DNA of 64,000 nt. Origin: Parietaria judaica (taxonomy: Eukaryota; Streptophyta; Magnoliopsida; Rosales; Urticaceae). The notes under the pieces were generated by a model that saw nothing but the letters and a program-made list of their open reading frames with translations, had not been told where the DNA came from and made no database searches. Within the stretch, counting starts at the first letter, position 1. The number at the start of each line of letters is the position of its first letter. The translations under genes and the position numbers were made by a program. The stretch lies in the NCBI GenBank assembly GCA_954871525.1, contig OX940861.1, forward strand, positions 13,748,842 to 13,812,841, read 5' to 3'. Of the stretch, positions 21,246-32,927 are shown in pieces.

Positions 21246-21989
21246 AATATTGATTTTATTTAGGTATATTTATAATTCTATTTCATTTTTATTTTAATTA
21301 ATATTAATTTCTTTCAAACAAAAATAAAATAAAATTGTGTCGGCCAGCGTTTAGTGTTATCGACTTTCGACTATTCTCATGTATGCGTTATTTATTGATT
21401 TCGCTTTGTTTCCTCGAGTTTATTATTTTTAGAGTCGAACGCATTTATAGGGAGAGAAAATTAATTCCTTAATTGTTAGATTCGGTGCTCAAACTTTGAG
21501 TCATCGTTTGCGGTTTTCATATCCGGAGTTCATCTCGTCTTTTGTAGTGGTTATATTTGTAGTTGTATGAAAGAGAACTCTAAATTTTAGAGTCTATGTT
21601 CGTATTTAGATGTTATATTCGTATTTAGTATAAATTTCGGGATCACATTTTAAGATGTCTAATTTATATCAATAATAATAAAAAAAATCATTCAATAGCA
21701 AAATTAATATATTTAAGACGATATTAATACAAAAGAGCAATAGTGTCAGATTACACAATTGTGACCGGGGAGATAAGAGAAGAAAAAAATGGATTTAACA
21801 TATTTATAATTTAATTGTTTTTATAAATCAAAAGTATATTTTTACAAAAATAAAAATAAAAATAAAAATAAAAATAAAAATATTGTTTTATTGATAGCTG
21901 GACGATAAAAATTTTAGTTTATGTGAACTTTATTTGAAATAATTTTTAGTTCAGCAGTAATCACTTTTCTCCTTAATGTCGGTCAAAAT
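21246..21989. other. 3-prime flank of UGT pseudogene
   Basis: Non-coding. The words ttgatagctggac and following resemble the 3-prime flank of UGT copy 1 (about 2675). 21480-21620 resembles 23350-23500. An (aaaat)n microsatellite is at about 21843-21878. Confidence 0.55.
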
Positions 21990-23215
21990 TGTTTCCACTT
22001 ATTCATATGGGACCAAGAATTGGTTCGGAACATGATGAACCCCTTCGATGCTGAAGCGGTTGTGAGAATTCCCTTAAGCCGTGAAGACACATCGGACCGG
22101 CTAGTGTGGCATTTTGAGAAGAACGGAAACTACACGGTCCGGTCGGGCTACCGGCTCGCGAGATCGGCATGCCGCGATGGACCATCGTGCTCGGACTCTC
22201 ACGAACCACAATGGTGGAATACTTTGTGGGGATTGCAAATCCCTCCCAAAGTTAAACACTTAGTGTGGTGGGTGTGGTTTGATGCCTTACCGACTTTTGG
22301 CGCTCTCCGCGGGAGAGGGATCGAATGATTACCGTTTTGTAAGTTTTGCGGAGCACTCCCGGAGGATAGCCTCCATGAAATTTGGGGGTGTGATAGAACA
22401 CAAGCGATTTGGAGAAGCTCGATTTTGCACCGTTGGTCCGAGAAAACCGGAATGATGCCGATTAAAGAGTTATGCCTCCGAGCAATGGATACACTCTCCG
22501 GGGCAAACTTGGAGCTTTTTTGTGGGTTAGTGTGGGCGTCGTGGATGGACCGGAACCTCAAACTCTTCGAGAATTACTCAAAGAGACCGAAGATTTGGAT
22601 TGAAGAAACGGCGGGATGGTTCGCAAGCTTCAAGAAAGCAACAAAAACCTCGGGCTCATCGGGGATCGGTGACAAAGCGGCGAGGCAATCCCGTTGGAAG
22701 GGGGCGGAGAATGGGGGGCTGACGCTCTATGTTGATGCGGCTTGGATGGAAGAGCTCGGCCAAGCGGTGGTGGGTGGAGTGGTGAGAAACTCTCACGGCG
22801 AGGTTCTTGGGGTTACGGCCGTGCAGCTAGGTGTGGTGGACTCGGTGTTATCGGCAGAATGTGCGTCGATCCTCCACGGCCTCCAATTCGCCTTTAACCG
22901 GGGTTGGCAAGTCTCTATGGTAGAATCCGATTGTATCCGGGCTATTTATCTAGTGAATGGGAAAGTTTTTAATAACTTGCAAGGACCCATTATTCGAAGC
23001 ATCGAAAACTTGCTAAAGAAAGTCGCACCGACCGGGAAGCTTCGATGGATCCCTAGACGTTGTAACGAAGTAGCCAATGTTTTAGTTAAATCTCGTGTTC
23101 CCGAGGGGATGCCGGACTTTTGGTCTTGTACTTGCCCAGAGTGGCTCGATATGTATATCCAAAAGGATTTAAGGCCCCATTATTAATGAAATTCACTGTT
23201 TCCCTAAAAAAAAAA
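21990..23215 (+). mobile_element. 5-prime-truncated LINE: zinc-binding RT region and RNase H
   Basis: Two open stretches (22020-22328 and 22425-23186) in frames that need one join. The first has LVWHFEKNGNYTVRSGYRLA and WWNTLWGLQIPPKVKHLVWW, typical of the zf-RVT region after plant LINE reverse transcriptases. The second carries an RNase H fold of the RVT_3 type: LYVDAAW, AECASILHGLQFA, VESDC, RRCNEVANVLVK. An A-run at about 23203 marks the 3-prime end. The RT core itself is missing, as expected of 5-prime truncation. A stop at 22326-22328 and a frame change disable it. No clear target-site duplication was found. Confidence 0.85.
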
Positions 23216-24156
23216 AAGTCTACAAAAGCTATATATCTTTTGTATACTTACTGTGGTTCAACTTTATCAGAAGAAATCTTATTTGGTCCCTTAAAAGTTG
23301 CAAGCACAATAGTTGGAATGCTTTATTTCTTTGAGCTTAAACGAGTTGGTGATGTCATTGCTAGAATTGGTGTTCAAATTTGAGTCATCATTGATGACAC
23401 TTTCACGCGGAGTTCATTTCGTCTTTCAATAACGATGATATTTGTAAGAAAGAGAACTTTAGAATTTATTAATTGTGTTTGCTTGTAGATGTTATTGTTT
23501 AAGAGAGATCTTAGCTTTTATTAATTCTCGTCTTTTCCTGTTTCGCATGTAAACTGTGATATTTTTCATGTATCTTATCAAGAGCCTTGTTTCTTATTTT
23601 ATTTTTTTAGGTGCCAACCAGCTAGTTGACATTTGAGATCACGACGTCGGACCTCAAAAAAAAAATTATTATATATTTTGCTCTTTCAAGTTCCACTATC
23701 GTAATCTTTTAATCAATATTTTGCTGTCTCATTTGCATTAAATTTCCGATATTTTAATGAGTATAATTAAGCAACTAGCAAATTTTCAGTTTCGTAAGAG
23801 GCTAGCAAGAAAAAACGATTAACTTATAACACGAAAACCACCAAAGGCTAACTGAAACCTTATGGGAATGGGACCCACGGGTCGCCTCGTCATTCGTCAT
23901 GTAATCTTATTTTATATACTGAGTGAGGAATGAGCAAATCGTTTGTAGTGGTAGTGGAATCAGGTTTGGTTTGATTATATTCCCTTCTCGCACAATCAGA
24001 CATCTTCTAAGTCCAAACACTACTTGTGATTTCTTTGATTTATTTATCTATTATTCGATACCTGTCTGACATTAAAAATAATACGCACACAGTGTGTGTG
24101 GTACACGCAAAGCAAGAGAAGACTGAAGAGGCGAGCTCACCCAAACCAAATCAATC
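23216..24156. other. Upstream region of UGT copy 3, no gene seen
   Basis: AT-rich non-coding sequence. 23350-23500 resembles 21480-21620 (gagtcatc, ggagttcat, cgtctttc, agagaact in the same order), so the flank is probably duplicated around the LINE. Confidence 0.5.
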
Positions 24157-24166
24157 TCTATTTATG
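24157..24166 (+). promoter_or_regulatory. Candidate TATA box of UGT copy 3
   Basis: tctatttatg about 70 bp before the start codon at 24236, followed by a C/T-rich leader (about 24170-24200). Position and composition are plausible for a plant core promoter. Confidence 0.4.
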
Positions 24167-24235
24167 CCCACGCTATTTTCCACACTCTCTTCACCCAAAA
24201 CATTTGCATTACAGAGCTAAACTATACACGTAAAA

Positions 24236-25833
24236 ATGGGGAGGGGACACGTGGCGGTGTTGCCGAGCCTGGGGATGGGTCACATCATCCCCCTGCTGGA
24301 GCTGGGGAAGCGGCTCGCCTCCGACCACGGCTGCCACGTCAGCTTCCTCAACATCACCGCCGGGGCCTCCGCCGCCCAGAACGAGCTCCTCCGATCGCCG
24401 GATATCCCCGCGACGTTCCACGTCGTCGACCTTCCCCCTGCTGACGTCACCGACGCCGTCGCTGCCATCCCGGAGAGCCTCATCGTCACGAGGCTCTGCA
24501 CCATCCTCGAGGAGAACCTGAAGTGCCTGAAGTCCGTGCTGCTGGAGCTCGGTGACGTCAAGGCCGTCGTAATCGACATATTCTGCACCAAAGCCGTCGA
24601 AATCTGCGAAGAGCTCGAGATTCCGGTGTACAGCTTCTTCACTGCCTCCACCACTCTCTTTACTTTCTCTCTCTACCTCCCGGTTCTGGACAGAGAAGTC
24701 GTTGACCAAGAGTTCGTTGACCTTCCCGAACCGATTCAGGTGCCCGGATGCTCCCCTATCCGACCCGAAAACATCCTCGATCAGGTCAAGAACCGGAAGA
24801 TCCCCGAGTACGAGTGGTACCTCCGCCACGTCAGCAGGCTCCCCAAGGTGGCAGGGATCTTCCTAAACACGTGGCCGGATCTCGAGCCCATTCCGCTACG
24901 AGGGCTTCGGGAGGACCGGTTTTACTCGGACGTGATCAAGATTCCACCAGTTTACCCGGTGGGGCCGCTGGTGAAGGTTAACGAGCCGGTGTCGGAGTCG
25001 GGTCGCGAGTGCCTGGCGTGGTTGGACCGGCAACCGGAGAGGTCGGTGGTGTTCATCTCGCTCGGGAGCGGAGGGACTCTGAGCGCCGAGCAGGTGACGG
25101 AGGTGGCGTGGGGGCTGGAGATGAGCGGCCAGCGCTTCCTGTGGGTGGTTAGGCCGCCGGCTAATGTGGCGTCGGGGTCGTTCTTCGACTCCGGTGCAGA
25201 CGGTATCGAAGCGGCAACATTTTTGCCCGAGGGTTAGTAGAAATTCAATTTTTAATACACCGTGAGCACAGATTAGGTGATTATTTAAATAAATATTCCT
25301 AACAGACGTTAAGTAATCAATAATTAATAAACACATGTGTAATAAATTTGTTAAATCGATAAAGATTTTTTTGAACCTTGATCTTGAGTATCTTAACAGG
25401 TTTTTCGGAGAGAACTAAGGAGAGGGGGATGACGGTGGCGTCTTGGGCCCCGCAGATGGCGGTGCTTGGGCACAAGGCGACGGGTGCGTTTTGGTCGCAT
25501 TGCGGGTGGAATTCGACGCTGGAGAGTGTCAGCAGCGGGGTGCCGATTATTTCATGGCCGCTCTATGCTGAGCAGCGCATGAATGCAGCCGCGCTGTCGC
25601 AGGACATTAGTGTGGCAGTGTGGCCGTGGCCGTGGGCGGGGCTCAATCCGGCCGTTGTGGTGACGAGGGGAGAGATAGCGGGTGCTGTGAGAATGGTGAT
25701 CGAGGGCGATGAAGGTAAGATTTTACGGCATAGGGCGGCGGAGCTGAAGGACAGCGCGGCTGCGGCTATGGTGGCCGGCGGATCGTCCTACGAGGCGGTG
25801 GGTAGAGTGACTAAAGAGTGGTGTGAGGCTTGA
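24236..25833 (+). CDS. UDP-glycosyltransferase, UGT72-like (copy 3), two exons
   Basis: Exons 24236-25232 and 25400-25833, 476 aa. The intron (167 bp) has GT at 25233 and AG at 25398-25399, phase 1, at the same place as in copy 1. Catalytic His16 (GMGHIIP) and Asp114 (VVIDIF) are present, as is the full PSPG box at 348-391 (WAPQMAVLGHKATGAFWSHC ... YAEQ) with terminal Gln. SLGSGGTLSAEQV and ERTKERG are also conserved. Exon 1 has the same length as in copy 1 and its protein is highly similar, so the two are recent tandem duplicates. It keeps the WPWPWAGL segment that copy 1 has shortened. Expected role: glucosylation of a small phenolic in the cytosol. No disabling change is seen. The acceptor cannot be told from sequence. 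Confidence 0.92.
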
Positions 25834-26411
25834 TTATATATGGATTAAGCTTTAGTTGATGATCTGGGAGAAGAACACTGCTTGTTTGTTTGTGTGTTTG
25901 TTTATTTGCCGATAATGGCCAGCGATTTGATATAGAAGTTTGAATTGACCTAACTCGTACATTTCGATTTCATATATGAAGTGACTAGTGAGAGATATTT
26001 CACGATTATGGCAAAGTTTTTTTCTTGATGCTAATAATGGAGGTGTTCATTTTTTTTTTAATTTTTTTTAAGAATAGAGTAGCACAATTGATTTAGGTTA
26101 CAAGGTTATATATCACTAGGTCAAATAAATTTGATTGTTGATCATTTCTATTTAAAAGTAATAAAGATTAATGTATTGTAACAAGAAAATCAGTCGCGCT
26201 TTATCGTCCCAAATATTTATGTTTTAGTGTGTAGGGTTAAGATTTTATCATTGACATTTTTTCTTAAATAAGAGAAAGTATGAATAGAAAATGTGCAACA
26301 TAATCGAATCACTCGTATAGGCTAAGTCCATGGCTGATCATTCCATGCAGTGATTGAAACACACTGAACTGATTACACGTTGACTTGAATTTTCAAATTT
26401 AAAGTTCATAG
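25834..26411. other. 3-prime flank of UGT copy 3
   Basis: AT-rich non-coding sequence up to the insertion point of the Copia element. No gene or RNA feature seen. Confidence 0.55.
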
Positions 26412-26934
26412 TGTTGGATCCCAATTCACGAATCTGCAAAGAACACGAATAACACCAAATAAATCGAACAAGAAAATAAAGGACACAAACTTTTGGGAGA
26501 AGAAATTCTCTGATTAATAATCGAAGGCAAAATACAAGAAAATAAACTCAAACTCTAATGGACTCAGCAGCTTTACAAAGTGTACATGCTAGGTATATTT
26601 ATAGCCTCACATAGGCGAAACCCTAGCTAACCAAATCGCACCAAATTAGGAAACTACCCTAAATAATCTTATCAAATCTTTGACTCGATCTTTGCTTGCT
26701 CCTCAAGCTACGCGCTTTCCTTGCTGGGTAGTTGCTGACTTTCCCTTTTCTGCCCGGACAGCTTCTCTGTCCCCGAGTTGGCCTGCTCGTATGCCCCGGG
26801 CTGGGCTTGCCTTCTATCCGGACTTCCTGCTCGTGTTCACCCGAGCTGGGCTGAACTCTTGTCCGTCCTCGGTTTTGGTCGGTACCCGGGCTGGCTTCCT
26901 CTTTGTGACGGACTAAGTCAAGCTTATGCTCACA
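26412..26934 (-). repeat. 3-prime LTR of the Copia element
   Basis: Plus-strand ends TGTTGGATCCC and GCTCACA. Adjacent on the internal side is the purine tract (on the minus strand gggggagaa at 26935-26943). Confidence 0.93.
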
Positions 26935-29900
26935 TTCTCCCCCGTAAGCTTGACTCGCTTCTACTTTCTTCACTCCGAGCAGCTCTCTCATCTCTTCGAA
27001 CTTGACTCTCCCTAGAGCCTTGGTAAGTATGTCTGCCCGTTGCTCCCTCGTGTTGACGAACTCCACGATGATCTCATGCTTCTCCACACACTCACGAATG
27101 TAGTGAAATTTCGTGTCAATGTGTTTGCTCCATCCATGGAACACTGGATTCTTCATCAACGCAATTGCAGACTTGTTGTCCACGTAGAGAGTAGCTGATC
27201 TCTGCTCGGATCCGGTCACTTCACTAAGTAGCCCCTTCAACCACATAGCTTGACATGCTGCTGCGGTTGCCGCCATGAACTCTGCTTCGCATGAGGATAG
27301 AGCTATTGTCTGCTGCTTTTGAGACTGCCAGGTGATCAGGTTTCCGTTGAGGTAGAACGCCATCCCTCCGGTACTCTTCCTGTCATCGATATCACCGGCC
27401 AGATCACTATCTGTAAAGCCGACTAGTACTTCTGCTCCACTTCCTCTGTTGTACTGGATCCCGTAGTCCGTCGTGCCCTTCACGTATCGCAAGATGTGCT
27501 TCACCGCCTGCTGGTGTGCACTTGTGGGCTTCTCCATGTATCGACTTACTATCCCGACTGCGTGTGAAATGTCTGGTCGGGTGTGGATGAGATACCTCAG
27601 GCACCCGATCACGCGTCTGTACTCCGTGGGATCCACTCTTCTCCCTTCAGCGTCCTTCCCGAGCTGCAGCTTCGCCTCCATTGGGTACTTGCTCGGGTTG
27701 CAATCCGTCATCTCGAACTGCTTGATGATCTTCTTCGCGTAGGCCGACTGCTTCAGCGTAATGCAATCCTTTTTCTGTTCCACCTCTAAACCGAGGTAGT
27801 ACGAAAGTAATCCGAGGTCACTCATCTCGAATTCGGCCATCATCTGCTGCTTGAATCCATCTACGTCTCCTGCGCTGGATCCAGTGACGATCAGGTCGTC
27901 TACATATACTCCCACGATCAGAGTTTCCTGCCCGGTACTCCTGGTGTAAACTGCCTGATCGCTCAGGCACTTAGTGAATCCAAGGTTCTTCAAGCTCTTG
28001 TCAAGGCGGATGTTCCACGCTCTTGGTACTTGTCTCAACCCGTACAGGGCCTTGGATAACTTGTACACCTTTTGCTCCTTGCCCGTGACGCCGAACCCTT
28101 CTGGTTGCTTGACGTACACTTCTTCCTCGAGGTCGCCGTTTAGGAATGCCGACTTGACATCCAGATGGTGAATTTCCCAACCTCGATGAGCTGTTAGGGC
28201 TAGGATGAGTCTGATCGTGTCCAGTCTGGCTACTGGAGCAAAGACTTCCTCAAAGTCTATGCCTTTTCTCTGCACGTAGCCTTTGGCTACCAACCTTGCC
28301 TTGTGCTTAAGGACATTCCCCTCAGTGTCCTTCTTCAGCTTATACACCTACTTCAGCCCGATGGGATTATGACCTTTGGGCAGGTCGGTAAGCTCCCATG
28401 TCCTGTTCTTCTCGATGGACTCCACTTCCTTCTTCACTGCTTCCTGCCACTCCTGCTCGGCTGCTGCCTCCTGGTAGCTGGCTGGCTCTTCTGCACACAA
28501 CAAAGAAAGTTTCTCCAGGCTCATCTCCACTACTTGAGTCTGATCGTAGATGTCTGCTAGAGGTCGGAATCCTCTTGGGCCGTCTTTTATGGAGGAATCT
28601 CCCGAGCTGGACGGGCTGGTCCTGCTCGGACTTGGTGTCCTGGGTGTATCCGGGGTGCTCTCTCCCAGGCTGGATTCTCTCGTGCTTGGCAAAGCTATTC
28701 CCGAGCTGGATGTTCCGAGTTGATCCTGCTCGGCAACGCCTTCTACATCTTCAACTGTGAACTCCACTGAGTTCTGCTCGGGTTCTCCTTTCTCGTTGTG
28801 CCATTCCCACTTCATCTCTTCTTCGAACACAACATCTCTGCTCACTTGGAGTCTGCCGCGTCGTGGATCGTAGAGTCTGTGTGCCTTGCTTCCTTCTTCA
28901 ACGCCAAGGTACACCATCTTCTGACTCCGGTCGTCCAGCTTCTTGAGATATGGCCCCGCAATCTTCACATGTGCGGTGCACCCGAACACTCTTAAATGTT
29001 CTAAGTGGGGTTTCTTCCCTTTCCACGCCTGGTAGGGAGTACGCTCTCCTAGCGCTTTGGTCGACAAACGATTAAGCAGGTAGACCGCATGTCTTACTGC
29101 TTCTGCCCAAAACCGGGCTGGAACTTGCATGCTCTTGAGCAAGCTCCTCGATGTGTTCATCACAGTTCGGTTTCGTCTTTCCACTACGCCATTCTGCTGG
29201 GGCGTGTGGGGTACGAATAGGTGACGCTGAACTCATTCCTGGTCGCAGAATTCTCCAAACTGCTGGGAAGTGAATTCTCCTCCTCGATCTGTACGCAAGA
29301 CCTTTAACCTGTGCACCGAGCCATTCTCCACGATCATCTTGAACTTCTTGAAGACCTCAAAGGCTCTGTTCTTCTCCTTAAGCATATAAACCAACATCCA
29401 GCGACTATAATCATCAACAAGTAAGAGGAAGTACTTGTTACCTGCCAAAGTTCCTGGGGTGACTGGACCACATAGGTCTGCATGCACCAACTGTAAGAGT
29501 CTCTCTGTTCGGAATTTGGCCTTGATCGGAAATGGTATCCTCGCCTGCTTCGCGATCATGCAGCATTCACGTGTCCATCATCTTGAGCGCATGAAAATTC
29601 ACGTGTCCTAGCCGTGCGTGCCATAGCCAAGCCGGATCTGTCATCGATGCCATGAGACAGACGGGCTGGCACGTCTTCAGGAGAATCTTGTAGAGTCTGT
29701 TGGGTGTTCGCTCCACCTTCATCAGCAGCTCTCCTTCCTTGGTCCACATCTTCAGGTAGGACCCTTGCAGCAACACCGTGTTCCCGATCTCAGTCATCTG
29801 CCCTAGACTGGTGATGTTGCTCTTCAACTTCGGGATGAAATACACCTGGGTCATCAGACGATGGTCGCCATTCTTGCACTCGAACAGGATCGACCCTCTT

Positions 29901-31183
29901 CCTCTGATCTCTACGACTGATCCGTCGCTGAATTTCACGTTGCCCGTGATCTTCTCATCGAGCTCTTCAAACTTAGCTCGGTCCCCAGTCATGTGGTTGC
30001 TTGCACCGTTGTCTAAGTACCACACGTCGGTACTGACCTTCTTTTCTCCATCTACGAAGAGGTTTGCAATAACCTTATCCTCGATGAGGAAAACCTTCTC
30101 GCTGGTCTCCTCCGGATAGGTCTGCTCGGCCTCTAGGCTGATCGGCACACTGATCACTTCTGCCCGGGCCTTGGCGTCACACTCACCATTCTGTTCGTCC
30201 AGGTTCGTTTCCTGCTCGACAAACAACAATGCCGGCTGGTCGTCTGGGAATCTCGCTAGATTCGCCTCTTCGCCCTGGTTCCTGCTCCGGCACTCAGATG
30301 CAAAGTGCCCAAGCTTCTGACAATTGTAGCACTTCACTGTGCTCTTGTCTCTCCTGGTCGTGCCTTCCTGATGGGTAGATCCGCTGCCGCGACCTCGCAT
30401 GTCCCGACCTCGACCTCGTCCATGACCCTGTGTGCGTCCTCGGACTTCTCCACCAAAGCTGCTCCGACCTGAGGATCTTGTAGAAAACTCGGCTCCCCCG
30501 GTTTTCCGCTGTCTGGCTGTCCACTCTTCATGCATGAGCAGGAGGTTCTTCTCCTCTTCTCTGTCACCATAACCCCGAAGTCTCTCTTAGTGGGCCTTAA
30601 GATGACCAACAACCCCCTCGACCGACATGGTCTTGAGATCGCCGAACTGCTCGATTGATGTCACGATCTGCATGTACCTGTGAGGCACTGCTTGGAGAAA
30701 TTTCTTGACGACGGTGGTCTCCTCCACCTTGTCTCTCAGCGAGCGTATGCCGGTCACAATGGACTTGAGCCGCATAGCATAGTCGTCTATCAATTCGCTC
30801 TCCCTCATCCTCATAACCTCGAACTCACTCTTCAAGGTTTGGACCTTAGCCTCCTTGACGCAATCTGCGCCCATGTGCATGGTCTGAAGAGTTTTCCATG
30901 CTTCCTTCGCTGAATCTTTCTCGGCGAGCATGAGAAGAACTTCTTCCGGAACTGCTTGGTAGATAGCGGCTAGAGCCATTCTTTCCTTGCGCCCTTCGAC
31001 ACCGCCGTTCTCTACGGCCTCCCATACTCCCTGCGCCTGCAGATTCACCTTCATCTTCAACGCCCACACGGCGTAATTGCTCTTCGTGAGCATGGGGTAA
31101 TGGAGTGTAACTGTGCCTTCTCTAGTCTCTGGTTTCTGCGCAACCAAAGCTCCGTCGATCGGTGACTCTGGTGATGAAGACAT
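26659..31183 (-). pseudogene. Copia gag-pol polyprotein, disabled
   Basis: Start at 31183 (MSSSPESP). In order: gag (LTKSNYAVWALKMKVNLQAQ, about 31100-30590), zinc knuckle (CYNCQKLGHFASEC, about 30335-30290), protease (WYLDNGASNHMTGD), GAG-pre-integrase (HARLGHVNFHALKMM), integrase (LVHADLCGP, TDRGGEF), RT ([10 protein letters not shown] to [11 protein letters not shown]), RNase H ([24 protein letters not shown]). All parts lie in one frame except for a frame-changing deletion at about 29560. This deletion also removes the stretch normally between KMM and KQARIPF. In-frame stops lie at 30587-30589 (TAA), 29233-29235 (TGA) and about 28345-28347 (TAG in place of the Trp of LKWVYK). The pol frame has no stop before the purine tract and runs into the LTR to 26659. 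No longer functional. Confidence 0.93.
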
Positions 31184-31195
31184 GTTCTTCGATTG

Positions 31196-31211
31196 AAGCT
31201 CTGATACCACT
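31196..31211 (-). other. Primer-binding site, initiator-Met tRNA type
   Basis: On the minus strand aagtggtatcagagc follows directly after the LTR end ACA. This is the classical TGGTATCAGAGC site of plant Copia elements. Confidence 0.9.
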
Positions 31212-31734
31212 TGTTGTATCCCAATTCACGGATCTGCAAAGAACACGAATAACACCAAAGAAATCGAACAAGAAAATAAAGGGCACAAACTTTTGGGAGA
31301 AGAAATTCTCTGATTAATAATCGAAGGCAAAATACAAGAAGATAAACTCAAACTCTAATGGAATCAACAGCTTTACAAAGTGTACATGCTAGGTATATTT
31401 ATAGCCTCACACAGGCGAAACCCTAGCTAACCAAATCGCACCAAATCAGGAAACTACCCTAAATAATCTTATCAAATCTTTGACTCGATCTTTCCTTGCT
31501 CCTCAAGCTACGCGCTTTCCTTGCTGGGTAGTTGCTGACTTTCCCTTTTCTGCCCGGACAGCTTCTCTATCCCCGAGCTGGCCTGCTCGTATGCCCCGGG
31601 CTGGGCTTGCCTTCTATCCGGACTTCCTGCTCGTGTTCACCCGAGCTGGGCTGAACTCTTGTCCGTCCTCGGTTCTGGTCGGTACCCGGGTTGACTTCCT
31701 CTGCGTGACGGACTAAGTCAAGCTTATGCTCACA
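31212..31734 (-). repeat. 5-prime LTR of the Copia element
   Basis: 523 bp; plus-strand ends TGTTGTATCCC and GCTCACA, followed by the target duplicate catag. Same length as 26412-26934. Confidence 0.93.
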
Positions 31735-31815
31735 CATAGTTCAATCCACACGAGGGGCTAGCGGCCAGTTACTCAATTTGTTTATTTTTCTTTTTTATGA
31801 TTTAAATAATAAAAA

Positions 31816-32672
31816 GGCTAAACTGCGGCTAATGTACCTAATGTTTGATCTTATGAACCTAATATTTATTTTTTACGGCTAATGTACCCAAATTTAATTC
31901 CGTTAGATTTTTTCGTGTTTTCTGTCACTTGATCTTCAGCGAGTGATTCCTCCTCTATATGTACACTTTTTGTATTTTTGGCATAACTCACTCATTTTTT
32001 GTCCAAATTTAATGAATAAACTACCGTTGGAAAGCTAAGAGATAGATCTACAACTTTAGTGTTTTTAGTTTTGTAAAAAAAAAGTTTTATAAAATACGAA
32101 ATTGCAATTATAACGTAAAACTGGACATTAGTTTAATGTAAAATATTTATTTCGAGCAAATTTTATAATACTTAATGACTTTTTATGATGAAATGTAAAA
32201 CTACAAAGTTATAGATAAATATTTTATCTTTCCAACGGTAGTTTATTCATAAATTGTGTACAAAAAATGAGTGAATTTTGCCAAAAATATGAAAAGTGTA
32301 CATATAGAGGAGGAATCACTCGCTGAAACAAATATTTTGTATTACACTAATGTCCACTTTTATGTTGTAATTGAAATTTCGTATTTTTTAAACTTTTTTT
32401 TTTTTACAAAACTTAAAACACCAAAGTTGTAGATATATCTCTTAGCTTCCAACAGTAGTTTATTCATGAAATTTGGAGAAACAATGAGTGAGTTATGCCA
32501 AAAATACGAAAACTGTACATATAGAAGAGGAATCACTTGCTGACGTTCAAGTGATGGAAAACACGAAAAAATCTAACAGAATCAAGTTTTGGTACATTAG
32601 CCGTCGAAAATAAATATTGGGTACATAATCCGCAGCAGATCAAACATTGGATACATTAGCCACAGTTTACCC
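31816..32672. mobile_element. Foldback/MULE-like element with 9-bp TSD
   Basis: 857 bp, flanked by a perfect 9-bp duplication taataaaaa (31807-31815, 32673-32681). Ends: GGCTAAACTGCGGCTAATGT on the left and the inverted form of GGGTAAACTGTGGCTAATGT on the right. The left arm module (cagcgagtgattcctcct, ggcataactcactcat, aaactaccgttgg) occurs inverted twice on the right (about 32225-32330 and 32430-32560). 9-bp duplications are typical of Mutator-like elements. No coding capacity. A transcript could form a long hairpin. Confidence 0.85.
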
Positions 32673-32681
32673 TAATAAAAA

Positions 32682-32865
32682 AAAATAATAAAGCACAAAC
32701 TCCCTTGGCGCGTCTCTACCGTGGTAGCCCTAGTCACGGCACGGCACCCTCAACACTCTTCTTTAGAGTTGTTCAATTTAAAGTATTTAAGGTTGGAATA
32801 TATTCCTGTTAGCGGAAGTAGCTCAGTAGTATTGCCTTAATCCTCAATAAATATATATAAATCTA

Positions 32866-32927
<62 letters not shown>

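Larger units (their letters stand above)
26412..31734 (-). mobile_element. Complete but inactivated Ty1/Copia element
   Basis: 5,323 bp, TSD catag (26407-26411 and 31735-31739). LTRs are 26412-26934 and 31212-31734 (523 bp each), with more than ten differences by eye, so it is older than the Tat element at 9214. In element orientation (minus) the primer-binding site AGTGGTATCAGAGC follows the right-hand LTR (initiator-Met tRNA type) and the tract ACGGGGGAGAA precedes the left-hand LTR. Domain order is gag, zinc knuckle, protease, integrase, RT, RNase H, i.e. Copia. Confidence 0.95.
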
